The notes under the pieces: generated by a model
What the model was told of the DNA's origin: nothing
Database searches by the model: none
Seen by the model: the letters and a program-made list of their open reading frames with translations, nothing else
Shown here: positions 14,249 to 20,286 of the stretch, piece by piece
How positions within the stretch are numbered: the first letter of the stretch is position 1
Layout: every line of letters starts with the position of its first letter
DNA from: a virus
Strand: one strand, 5' to 3'
IMG/VR virus record: IMGVR_UViG_3300030107_000343
Coordinates: 1-20,286 of that record
Length of the DNA stretch: 20,286 nt
Position numbers and translations under genes: made by a program

Positions 14249-16711
14249 TTATTCTTTACCTTTTTTACCCTCATTTATTGCTTTAAGTAGTTCCAGATCC
14301 GATTTGGTGTTGTCTCTACGTCGATCAGCCGCCATCTTCACGCCTGATTTTTTCGCATCAATAACCAACTCTTCCCTATCCAACTTAAGTTGTTCCATAT
14401 CTATCGCAGCATCTGCTTGATCCTTCTTGGTCTTCCTTTCCAGTTCCGCTGCTTTAAGTTGTATATCTGCCTGATCTTTCTGCGCTTTGCGTTGCGCTTC
14501 CTGACCTTTAAGCTGCAACTCGGCTTGCTGCATCTGTACCAAAGGATCTTGAGCTTGCTGTTGAGCTTGCTGTTGTGCCGCTTGTTGCTGGTGCATTTGT
14601 GTAAGTTGTTGCCCTGCGTCAGCAACCAATCTAGCAAGACTCACTTCCATCTCTTCTGGTAGCTCTTGATTAGGCTTGGGTAATGCAACCCCAAGACGTT
14701 CTTCTATCTGTTTGCGATAATTAAAGGCTAGATGCTCTGCTATATGCGCCTGTAAAGAGGCCATAATCTGCTGTGCCTGTGGGTTTTGGGCCATAGTTTG
14801 AGCAATCATGGGGTCTTGAATAAACGCTTGGTGTGCTTTTATATGCGCTTCGTGGTCTTGGTAAATGAACGCCTTCATTGGTTTGCCAGTTAATGCGTCC
14901 ATATTCTCACTTACAGGATCTGTAGGCGTAGCATCATCTTCCGTGGGAACTAATTTATCTGCGTTTTTAACCCCCAACACTTCAATCATTTGTCTATGTA
15001 GTTGCGGCAAATCATATATTTGAGGTGCGGATTGAGACATTTGTAGGACAGCTTGATACTGAACTACCCGCTGTGCCATTGTGGAACTATTAGGATCACT
15101 AACAGGGATTACATCAACTAATGCGTAGTCTGCTTGTCGTGCGCTAATTTCCCCTCGTACTGGCTCGTACCCGTACTCTGCGGGCGCGTACTCCTCCATA
15201 ATAGCTTTAAGGAGTTTAAACTCCTGTTTCATCGCGTAATGGACTCGTGCCTGTACCGCTGCCATAGGCTTAAGGGTACGCTCTAACAGGGCTAGAGTTG
15301 TACCTACCGGCGCATTAGCTGACATATCAGAGATATTCATGTCACTAATCGCCCCTAACCGTCTACCTTCTGTAGTAATCTGGTTAAGGAGGGCTAGTAG
15401 AGTCTGACTCGGTTCCTTGTAAGGAAGCGTCATTATATTATCTTTAATGCTTCCCGACGGAACATCTACATCTTTAAATTCGCCCGGTTCTATCGGGGTA
15501 TCGTCCCCTTTAATCCGTAGACCACGAGATTTTAAACCGCCCGGAAGATTAGAAAGTGTCCCTGCGTCCACCAACTGCCGTATAAGGGAAGTTCCTGCTT
15601 TAGCGTACCCCCCTATTATATGTATCAACCCAAGTCCGTAGAATCCAAATCCGGGGACATAAACATAGTGTACGAAATGCTGACGTTTAAGTGATAGATC
15701 ATCATCAGGACTCCAATTTCTACGAAGCCCTAATATTTCACCTGAACCTTTTTCTATCGTAACAACATAAGGTCTTGCAATCTCATCTTCAGAATCATCC
15801 AGCCCTTCAATAATGAGATCCGCATGAATTTCGTAAACAGCAAACCGATCATCATCTGTAAGCGAGAACCCACCTTCTTCGGCCTTGGCTTTCTCTATAT
15901 CCGTATGAAACGGTTGTGGCTCTCCCAAATCAAAGTCTCGATAAAACCCACTGACCTGTAACTTCTTAAGTTCATTCTTAGTCTTACGCATAACGTGGGT
16001 GACACGTTCTGCTGTTTCAATGTTTGACGCTCCATAAGGAATTATTACATCTTCAGCGGGGATATAGACCGCTACCTGTCTACCCAAATTCGGATCAAAA
16101 TATACTTTCTTAAACGCTGATCCTGCCAGACCAAGGCTGTATAGTAGACGCTCGTGTTCAGGACGATACTCCACCATGCGCTCAGTAAGCTCATAGTTCA
16201 TATCCGCCTTAACTCTTAACGCAGCATCTTCCTTATCCTTTGTTTCTTCCCCAAGAATTTTAGTTCGTACTGGCCCCGCCGCTGGAAACGTCTCACTCAT
16301 TGTCTCTGCTTGGAAACGAATGGCTGCTTCTGCTAAGACCGTAGAGTAAACTCCACAAGCTCCTTCCCACGGCTCTGTTCTTTCCTCGTACTTAAACCCG
16401 AGTACATCTAACCCTTTAACAAACGTATCTGCCCAATCTTTCCGACTGTCGATATCCGCATCTACTAATCCAAGAATCTCTTGAGACAATTCATTCAAAT
16501 CACTCTCATCCAACACATCCGCCAGATTCATACCGAAGGACATCTCTCCTTCCATCTCTGCGCCGGGGATTAGTGTGATCTCAACACTACCGTCATCGAG
16601 CGTTACCATTTCAGGATTAACAATCTCAATTTCTAATTCTTTACTTTCCTCAGACAGCAATTCACCTTCTAACCCATCAGGTGCTGCATATAGTCCTTTC
16701 TCAATCGCCAT
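14249..16711 (-). CDS. Portal protein, 820 aa
   Basis: A long protein immediately after terL. Residues around 85-150 contain RKDWADTFVKGLDVLGFKYE, EPWEGACGVYSTVLAEAAIR and FPAAGPVRTKI, a pattern typical of portal proteins of marine short-tailed phages. The section around VYIPAEDVIIPYGA and the following helices fit the portal core and wing. Residues 701-820 are a Gln-rich coiled region with many QQ and KKDQAD units. The extra length suggests a long C-terminal helical barrel as in P22. It forms the dodecameric ring for DNA entry and neck binding. The start overlaps the terL stop (TAATG), so translation is coupled. Confidence 0.92.
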   Translation of the reverse strand: MAIEKGLYAAPDGLEGELLSEESKELEIEIVNPEMVTLDDGSVEITLIPGAEMEGEMSFGMNLADVLDESDLNELSQEILGLVDADIDSRKDWADTFVKGLDVLGFKYEERTEPWEGACGVYSTVLAEAAIRFQAETMSETFPAAGPVRTKILGEETKDKEDAALRVKADMNYELTERMVEYRPEHERLLYSLGLAGSAFKKVYFDPNLGRQVAVYIPAEDVIIPYGASNIETAERVTHVMRKTKNELKKLQVSGFYRDFDLGEPQPFHTDIEKAKAEEGGFSLTDDDRFAVYEIHADLIIEGLDDSEDEIARPYVVTIEKGSGEILGLRRNWSPDDDLSLKRQHFVHYVYVPGFGFYGLGLIHIIGGYAKAGTSLIRQLVDAGTLSNLPGGLKSRGLRIKGDDTPIEPGEFKDVDVPSGSIKDNIMTLPYKEPSQTLLALLNQITTEGRRLGAISDMNISDMSANAPVGTTLALLERTLKPMAAVQARVHYAMKQEFKLLKAIMEEYAPAEYGYEPVRGEISARQADYALVDVIPVSDPNSSTMAQRVVQYQAVLQMSQSAPQIYDLPQLHRQMIEVLGVKNADKLVPTEDDATPTDPVSENMDALTGKPMKAFIYQDHEAHIKAHQAFIQDPMIAQTMAQNPQAQQIMASLQAHIAEHLAFNYRKQIEERLGVALPKPNQELPEEMEVSLARLVADAGQQLTQMHQQQAAQQQAQQQAQDPLVQMQQAELQLKGQEAQRKAQKDQADIQLKAAELERKTKKDQADAAIDMEQLKLDREELVIDAKKSGVKMAADRRRDNTKSDLELLKAINEGKKGKE

Positions 16712-18264
16712 TAGTAATACCCACCTTTACGTTGTTTAAAGTAACGTATCTCATCCGGTTCATCGCTTGGTAGACGAATAAAGCCGCCCTGCCTAAATCG
16801 CATTAGTGCCATAACCGTGGAGTCAACCAAGTCATCATGGCTCATAAAGGGAAATCCTGCAATCTCTTCAACTACCTCTTCAGCCCACCTCGTTTCAGGA
16901 ACCCAGCATATACCAGACGCTACGATGTCTGCTACCGAGTTTAACCGCGCTAGTTTATCACCAGATCCCCTGTGAGGGGTATACTCCTGTATCGGTAATC
17001 CCATGCGCCTCATCTCCTGATAGAGAGCCGTGCCCGCGCTCTTCTTCTCCACAATGAACGCGTCTGGCTCCCATCCAGCGTACTCGTCCATTGCCAACTC
17101 TTTTAACTCAGGGAACTCCATACGCTTTTTTATGCTATTTAGCAAGATAATATTATACGCATCGGTTTCTTCATTCATAAACACACCCCACGTAGTGAGG
17201 GCTGTAAAGTCTGCACGGTTATGTGTTTCGGCGGCTGCGTCCAAGGACATAATTAAATATTCACACGGAGGAGGATCTTCAGGAGTCCATATCTGCCACC
17301 AATCACGTTTGACAATAGACGCTTCCTCTGCGGTCGGCTCCTGTTGATACTGTGCGTTCCACTGGAAAGTCGGCATAGATGCCTTGGTTCTCAGTAACGC
17401 CTCCAGATCAAAGAACTCAGGCCACAGGGGTTTCTGTATAGATTCTCCACTTTCTTTGTCTGTTGTATCCAATATCGCGGGGAATTCCACCACTTCATAC
17501 TGATCCGCCCGCTCATTATTCGTCATATCCTTGGTGACACGCCCCGTCAGGTCGTCCATATGCCAACGGGTCTGGATAATCGCTACACGACCTCCGGGCA
17601 TCAGACGAGTACGAGCACCAAATGTGAACCAATCGTAGGCTTTCGCAAAAACGTCAAAATTCCCGTTAATTACATCCTGTTCCGAGTGAGGGTCATCCAC
17701 CAGCAACAGATCCGCACCACGACCTGCGATGGATGAACCAATACCACAGGCGTAGTATTCGCCACCCACATTCGTATTCCATCGACCCGCTGATTTAGAG
17801 TCTATTGCTAGGCTAACTGTAGGGAATATCTCTTTATATCCGTCTGTAGCGATCAAATTACGTACTTTACGACCAAAATCCACCGCCAGATCCGTGGTAT
17901 GGGACACCATCATAACCTTTTTATTGGGATTTCGCCCTAAAAACCACGCTGGGTACATAATTGACACTAAATTAGACTTACCGTGCCGTGGTGGGATGTT
18001 GACACAGATCCTATCCTTTTGACCCTGTTCGATATCCATGAGCATATCGGCCAACAGCCTGTGGTGTTTACCCACAATGAAGTCATCCTGCATCCTTTTG
18101 CAGAATTCAATCAAATCGTCGTACGCTGCTTGGTTTTTTCTCCGCGATGCAAGCTCATCCACCATAGAATTGATCTCTGCGACCTCTTCAGGCGTATAAA
18201 TATCCAGATTGTCCAGCATTTGCTGGATTTCATCCTCAGTAAAGTCTAAGGCTGGCTCTGACAT
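16711..18264 (-). CDS. terL: Terminase large subunit (ATPase-nuclease)
   Basis: The ATPase half has a Walker A-type PPRHGKS at residues 91-97, LLLVDDPH (Walker B) at 186-193, and QTRWHMDD at 231-238 as coupling motif. The nuclease half has Asp342 (MSLDAA), Asp352 (ADF), Glu406 (FIVEKK) and the HDDLVD motif at 476-481, the acidic metal-binding set of the RNase H fold. Length (517) is normal. All key residues are present, so it looks active. It drives DNA into the procapsid and cuts concatemers. Its ATG overlaps the last 19 bases of terS, and its ribosome-binding site GAGGAAG is inside codons for the acidic end of TerS. Confidence 0.97.
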   Translation of the reverse strand: MSEPALDFTEDEIQQMLDNLDIYTPEEVAEINSMVDELASRRKNQAAYDDLIEFCKRMQDDFIVGKHHRLLADMLMDIEQGQKDRICVNIPPRHGKSNLVSIMYPAWFLGRNPNKKVMMVSHTTDLAVDFGRKVRNLIATDGYKEIFPTVSLAIDSKSAGRWNTNVGGEYYACGIGSSIAGRGADLLLVDDPHSEQDVINGNFDVFAKAYDWFTFGARTRLMPGGRVAIIQTRWHMDDLTGRVTKDMTNNERADQYEVVEFPAILDTTDKESGESIQKPLWPEFFDLEALLRTKASMPTFQWNAQYQQEPTAEEASIVKRDWWQIWTPEDPPPCEYLIMSLDAAAETHNRADFTALTTWGVFMNEETDAYNIILLNSIKKRMEFPELKELAMDEYAGWEPDAFIVEKKSAGTALYQEMRRMGLPIQEYTPHRGSGDKLARLNSVADIVASGICWVPETRWAEEVVEEIAGFPFMSHDDLVDSTVMALMRFRQGGFIRLPSDEPDEIRYFKQRKGGYY

Positions 18265-18884
18265 TCTTCCTCATCGTCGTATTCTTCCTCTTCCTCCTCT
18301 GGAAGCCCTAGTTCCTCGTCTATATCTATGGCTTCCCCCTCTAAAACCACCGCGTCCTCCACATATTCAGTCGGATTAACGAGTTTTTCGAGCTTACTGC
18401 GTAGTTTTTCGCGTAAATCGTCCGTGGATTGGTGGGTAATCGTCACTTCCGACTTCTCAGCGAACAATCCAACGTCTGAAATCTTACCTAATAGCTCCAA
18501 AGCACGTATGCGTATACGCGGATCAGCGTTTTCTGACTCTATCAGCAGTTTATTTGTGACCAAATGACGTATCTGGGTCGCACTGTCAACCACAGATTCC
18601 CCAAATTCCTTCAATATCTGGTTAGTTAGGATAAGTGAGGCTGGTGTGAGCGTCGAAATCTTCTTAGAGGATGCCTTCTTGGAGGTTTTTTCAGGGTCGT
18701 CGGCGTAAGCTAGTGCCAATTTAGCCGCTACGTCCTTGTCTTCCTTGGTTGGTTCTATATCCAATCCGTGCTCTGCCAATTCTAATGCGGTATTACAAGC
18801 GGCTTCTGCGCGAATCTTCAGATCCATATAAGATTCTTCTGGAGAAAACGGAACTCCCAGTTCTGGGACTATCGTTAAACTCAT
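18246..18884 (-). CDS. terS: Terminase small subunit
   Basis: Residues around 105-160 (IRHLVTNKLLIESENADPRI, LELLGKISDVGLFAEKSEVT, DLREKLRSKLEKL) match a TerS family found before TerL in marine phages. The C-terminus after residue 170 is very acidic. TerS recognises the packaging site in concatemeric DNA and hands it to TerL. It is the first gene of the minus-strand operon. No convincing Shine-Dalgarno is seen before the ATG, and a candidate promoter gives a leader of only about 26 bases. A later ATG at codon 20 is possible but has no better site. The overlap with terL indicates coupled translation. Confidence 0.88.
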   Translation of the reverse strand: MSLTIVPELGVPFSPEESYMDLKIRAEAACNTALELAEHGLDIEPTKEDKDVAAKLALAYADDPEKTSKKASSKKISTLTPASLILTNQILKEFGESVVDSATQIRHLVTNKLLIESENADPRIRIRALELLGKISDVGLFAEKSEVTITHQSTDDLREKLRSKLEKLVNPTEYVEDAVVLEGEAIDIDEELGLPEEEEEEYDDEEECQSQP

Positions 18885-18916
18885 ATATGTGTCGCAGGTT
18901 GTAAGCCGTTAACGCG

Positions 18917-18944
18917 AATATATACAAAAAATAATTTTTTACAA
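18917..18944 (-). promoter_or_regulatory. Candidate late promoter for the terS-led operon
   Basis: On the minus strand, TTGTAA at 18944-18939 and TATATT at 18922-18917 are separated by 16 bases. The -10 matches the consensus at five of six positions; the -35 at four of six. It would start the transcript about 26 bases before the terS ATG. The surrounding DNA is AT-rich. Not proven; a phage-specific promoter would look different. Confidence 0.45.
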
Positions 18945-18951
18945 CTACTTA

Positions 18952-19061
18952 TGGGACTCCAAAGGGGGGTGTTCCTATATATGAGGGGGGTGGGGGTCGA
19001 AACTCAGGAAAATACGATTTGTTTGTGGAAATTAATAATACTAGAAAATGGCGGAGTCCCA
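18952..19061. repeat. Widely spaced inverted repeat (TGGGACTCC / GGAGTCCCA)
   Basis: TGGGACTCC at 18952-18960 recurs as its exact reverse complement GGAGTCCCA at 19053-19061. The arms are nine bases long and 92 bases apart, and they enclose the long G-runs. The arms could be paired protein-binding sites, for example for TerS or a regulator. Such a short repeat could arise by chance. Confidence 0.5.
18964..18996 (+). other. Long G-runs upstream of terS
   Basis: Runs of six, six and five G at 18964-18969, 18985-18990 and 18992-18996, otherwise AT-rich spacers. Nothing like this occurs elsewhere in the window outside terminator stems. G-rich tracts could affect DNA structure or serve as a recognition site. 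Confidence 0.6.
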
Positions 19062-19071
19062 GATCAGTATC

Positions 19072-19094
19072 GGGTGCATGGGGTATGGGTAGGG
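19072..19094 (+). promoter_or_regulatory. G-quadruplex pattern
   Basis: Four G-tracts (three, four, three and three G) are separated by loops of five, three and two bases, the canonical three-tetrad pattern. It is about 190-210 bases upstream of terS and about 50 bases before the plus-strand promoter candidate. Folding is not shown, only permitted by the sequence. Confidence 0.55.
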
Positions 19095-19101
19095 TAAAAT
19101 T

Positions 19102-19115
19102 TGTGTAAATACACA
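19102..19115. promoter_or_regulatory. Operator-like palindrome TGTGTA-AA-TACACA
   Basis: Perfect six-base inverted arms around two A, next to a T-run at 19116-19121. It sits about 28 bases upstream of the -35 element candidate for the plus-strand unit. A dimeric regulator is the likely reader if it is functional. It is a weak terminator candidate because the stem has only two G-C pairs per arm. Confidence 0.45.
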
Positions 19116-19142
19116 TTTTTTGGTGGTATCTAATGCCATTTC

Positions 19143-19170
19143 TTGATACATGGCGATGATATGTTATTGT
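19143..19170 (+). promoter_or_regulatory. Candidate promoter for the plus-strand genes
   Basis: TTGATA (19143-19148, five of six to -35 consensus) and TATTGT (19165-19170, four of six to -10 consensus) are separated by 16 bases. Short inverted arms GCCAT and ATGGC (19135-19139, 19150-19154) flank the -35. A start near 19177 would exclude the upstream ATG at 19150 as a start codon. Confidence 0.4.
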
Positions 19171-19215
19171 ATAGGTGTCGGCGGCGGAAACGCTACCGGC
19201 ATTTCATTAACTAAC

Positions 19216-19220
19216 AGGAG
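19216..19220 (+). promoter_or_regulatory. Shine-Dalgarno that sets the GTG start
   Basis: AGGAG ends ten bases before GTG 19231. The ATG at 19150, 81 bases upstream in the same frame, has no such site, so GTG is preferred as the start. The spacing is at the long end of normal. Confidence 0.6.
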
Positions 19221-19230
19221 ATTTGCCACC

Positions 19231-20010
19231 GTGCAATCAAATGAACAGACGGTATCTGTAAATACCCGCATGTACAACGCGATAGTTCGTACACACAATG
19301 AACCTCTGACTAACAGAGACTTCGATTCGATAACTGAATTGGGGTTGATAGTCGGACAATCCCAAGAGACCGCGGCAAAGGATCTCGACAACTGGAAAGA
19401 AGCGACACGCCAATTCTTTACAATCAATGGTGAGTTAGATGGCGATCTACTCTACACGTCTATGACGAAGCTTCCGCCAGCGGTCAAGGAACATATGACC
19501 GAGGTTGAGAAGAAAACGCATGACACGGTCAGAAATAGACTGATAAAGCCATTGCATAGAGGACAGGCGGAATCATCCGATGTAGTCCTTAAGAATGGCG
19601 AGCCATTGGTTAGCGAATTCGAAAAGATGTACAAAATGACTCCGAATAAAATCGGAAGCACGTATGGCGACAATGTACAGTCGACTATCGAGGGACATCG
19701 GAAAAACGTGAACCAAATTGTTCAGATGTTCATAAGAGGTTTTAAGCCAGAGGTTGATAAGCCAGAGCCAGAGGTCGAGGTCAAATCGATGCCGGAGATT
19801 GCACTGGCGACACGCGACGACCTAATGGCTTTCGAGGTCATACCTGACAACGTCAATATGATGAGAGTTGGTGAGATACTTGAACAGCTGTTCATAGAAG
19901 TAGGTGGCACACCGGAACAATGGGCGGAAGCCGATGGTTCAGATGCCGACGACATAGAGTCAGACGACGAAGTAGAGTCAGACGACGATGTAGATTGTGA
20001 TTTCAGCTAA
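19231..20010 (+). CDS. Unknown 259-aa protein with acidic repeated tail
   Basis: I do not recognise this family. The start is set at GTG 19231. The body is hydrophilic and mostly helical (MYNAIVRTHNEPLTNRDFDS, then AAKDLDNWKEATRQFF; KNVNQIVQMFIRGF). A Pro/Glu linker (KPEVDKPEPEVEVKS) separates it from a second helical part. The last 27 residues are largely Asp, Glu and Ser, including an 18-base tandem repeat at 19954-19989 (IESDDE, VESDDD). Such tails occur in DNA mimics, histone-like chaperones and single-strand DNA-binding proteins. It is the first gene of the opposing unit, so an early or regulatory protein is likely. No catalytic motif is visible. Confidence 0.75.
   Translation: MQSNEQTVSVNTRMYNAIVRTHNEPLTNRDFDSITELGLIVGQSQETAAKDLDNWKEATRQFFTINGELDGDLLYTSMTKLPPAVKEHMTEVEKKTHDTVRNRLIKPLHRGQAESSDVVLKNGEPLVSEFEKMYKMTPNKIGSTYGDNVQSTIEGHRKNVNQIVQMFIRGFKPEVDKPEPEVEVKSMPEIALATRDDLMAFEVIPDNVNMMRVGEILEQLFIEVGGTPEQWAEADGSDADDIESDDEVESDDDVDCDFS
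19954..19989 (+). repeat. Two 18-bp tandem units coding the acidic tail
   Basis: The two units differ only at the first and last positions and encode IESDDE and VESDDD near the C-terminus of the 259-aa protein. Such a short in-frame duplication can lengthen an acidic tail without a frameshift. Confidence 0.7.
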
Positions 20011-20018
20011 ACTCAACC

Positions 20019-20036
20019 GGGGGGTTTCGGCCCCCC
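20019..20036 (+). terminator. GC-rich UUCG hairpin after the 259-aa gene
   Basis: Six G pair with six C, and an inner T-G pair closes a TTCG loop. It lies 8 bases after the stop. No long T-run follows, only ACTATTT, so termination may be partial or factor-assisted. Near-identical to the hairpin at 20262-20277. Confidence 0.6.
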
Positions 20037-20054
20037 ACTATTTAAGGAAACAAA

Positions 20055-20255
20055 ATGACAGAGACAGAGAGACAAATTGCTCGCGCGAGATGGGAAGCGG
20101 AGCAGGAAAAATTAGATAAATTACTAGCAGATGCCGTAGCAGAGAGAGACAGAATCTTCTTTAGACGGCAACATATCAGAAATGTATGCGCGATTTTGTT
20201 TACATTTTGGGCCACGTTTTCATTATGGGTGGCTTGGTACAACGACATCATCTAA
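20055..20255 (+). CDS. Small single-pass membrane protein, 66 aa
   Basis: Residues 1-40 form a charged helix (RQIARARWEAEQEKLDKLL). Residues about 41-61 (IRNVCAILFTFWATFSLWVA) are a hydrophobic, Trp-rich membrane span preceded by RRQHIR, which predicts the N-terminus inside. A Shine-Dalgarno AAGGAA precedes the ATG. I do not recognise a family. A holin-like, spanin-like or superinfection-exclusion role is possible, but holins usually have more than one span or a different layout. It is bounded by two similar hairpins. Confidence 0.7.
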   Translation: MTETERQIARARWEAEQEKLDKLLADAVAERDRIFFRRQHIRNVCAILFTFWATFSLWVAWYNDII

Positions 20256-20261
20256 CCAACC

Positions 20262-20277
20262 GGGGGCTTCGGCCCCC
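20262..20277 (+). terminator. UUCG hairpin after the 66-aa gene
   Basis: GGGGGC and GCCCCC form a perfect six-pair stem around TTCG with the optimal C-G closing pair. It starts six bases after the stop. No T-run follows within the visible window. The preceding CAACCGGGGG is shared with the hairpin at 20015-20023. Confidence 0.65.
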
Positions 20278-20286
20278 TCCGAAACC

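Larger units (their letters stand above)
18885..19230. other. Divergent intergenic control/packaging region
   Basis: No gene is supported in these 346 bases. From left to right they hold an AT-rich stretch with a minus-strand promoter candidate (18917-18944), an inverted repeat (18952-18960 with 19053-19061), long G-runs (18964-18996), a G-quadruplex pattern (19072-19094), a perfect palindrome (19102-19115) and a plus-strand promoter candidate (19143-19170). It lies just upstream of terS, where packaging sites are frequent. It could also hold the switch between the two transcription units. Confidence 0.7.

Noticed and set aside
19102-19121. Palindrome plus T-run as an intrinsic terminator
   Set aside because: The stem is six pairs with only two G-C pairs, and it precedes rather than follows a gene on the plus strand. 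An operator reading is better.
19175-19212. Short GTG-start leader peptide of 11 residues before the plus gene
   Set aside because: No ribosome-binding site and no regulatory pattern such as a run of one amino acid; too short to support.
19150-20010. ATG 19150 as start of the 286-aa version
   Set aside because: The first 27 residues have no homology-like features, the ATG lies inside the candidate promoter, and GTG 19231 has an AGGAG site.
1-20286. Lysogeny genes, integrase, attachment sites, tRNA genes
   Set aside because: I looked on both strands and saw no such gene or cloverleaf-like sequence. Nothing can be said about the parts of the genome outside the window.

Overview
The window reads as the virion-structure module of a tailed double-stranded DNA bacteriophage, followed by a divergent region and the start of a second, oppositely transcribed gene block. 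No host gene, integrase, tRNA or rRNA is visible. Several proteins resemble ones I know from uncultured marine phages: the tail-fibre N-terminus, a zinc-ribbon protein, a GroES-like protein inside the head cluster, and a probable 2OG-Fe(II) oxygenase. An aquatic phage is therefore likely, but nothing here identifies the host. No tail tube or tape-measure gene is seen between the capsid genes and the fibre, while two connector/adaptor-like proteins are present. This favours a short-tailed (podovirus-like) particle, though part of the genome lies outside the window.

Minus strand, read right to left (18884 down to 1): terS, terL, portal, a 65-aa protein, a GroES-like co-chaperonin, scaffold, a 149-aa protein, a decoration-like protein and the major capsid protein. 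A clear intrinsic terminator follows at 10619-10645. Next come two beta-rich virion proteins, three very basic proteins sharing one C-terminal motif, a Lys-rich 75-aa protein, a connector-like protein, a zinc-ribbon protein and a 55-aa protein with a relative of the same motif. The block ends with a putative adaptor, a 96-aa protein, two repeat- or Ser/Thr-rich structural proteins, a 990-aa tail fibre with about 40 17-residue repeats and a self-cleaving S74 chaperone domain, a 113-aa protein, and the start of a probable oxygenase that runs off the left edge. Genes are tightly packed, and most start codons overlap or touch the previous stop.

Divergent region (18885-19230): about 350 bases without a convincing gene. 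It holds candidate promoters facing both ways, a long-spaced inverted repeat, several long G-runs, a canonical G-quadruplex pattern and a perfect operator-like palindrome. It lies just upstream of terS, where packaging signals are often found.

Plus strand (19231-20286): an unrecognised 259-aa protein with a very acidic repeated tail, then a 66-aa single-pass membrane protein. Each is followed by a near-identical GC-rich hairpin with a UUCG loop. This is probably the start of the opposing transcription unit.

The most unusual items are the family of basic proteins with a shared C-terminal motif (5798-9341) and the structured divergent region. Functions of several small structural genes are unknown.
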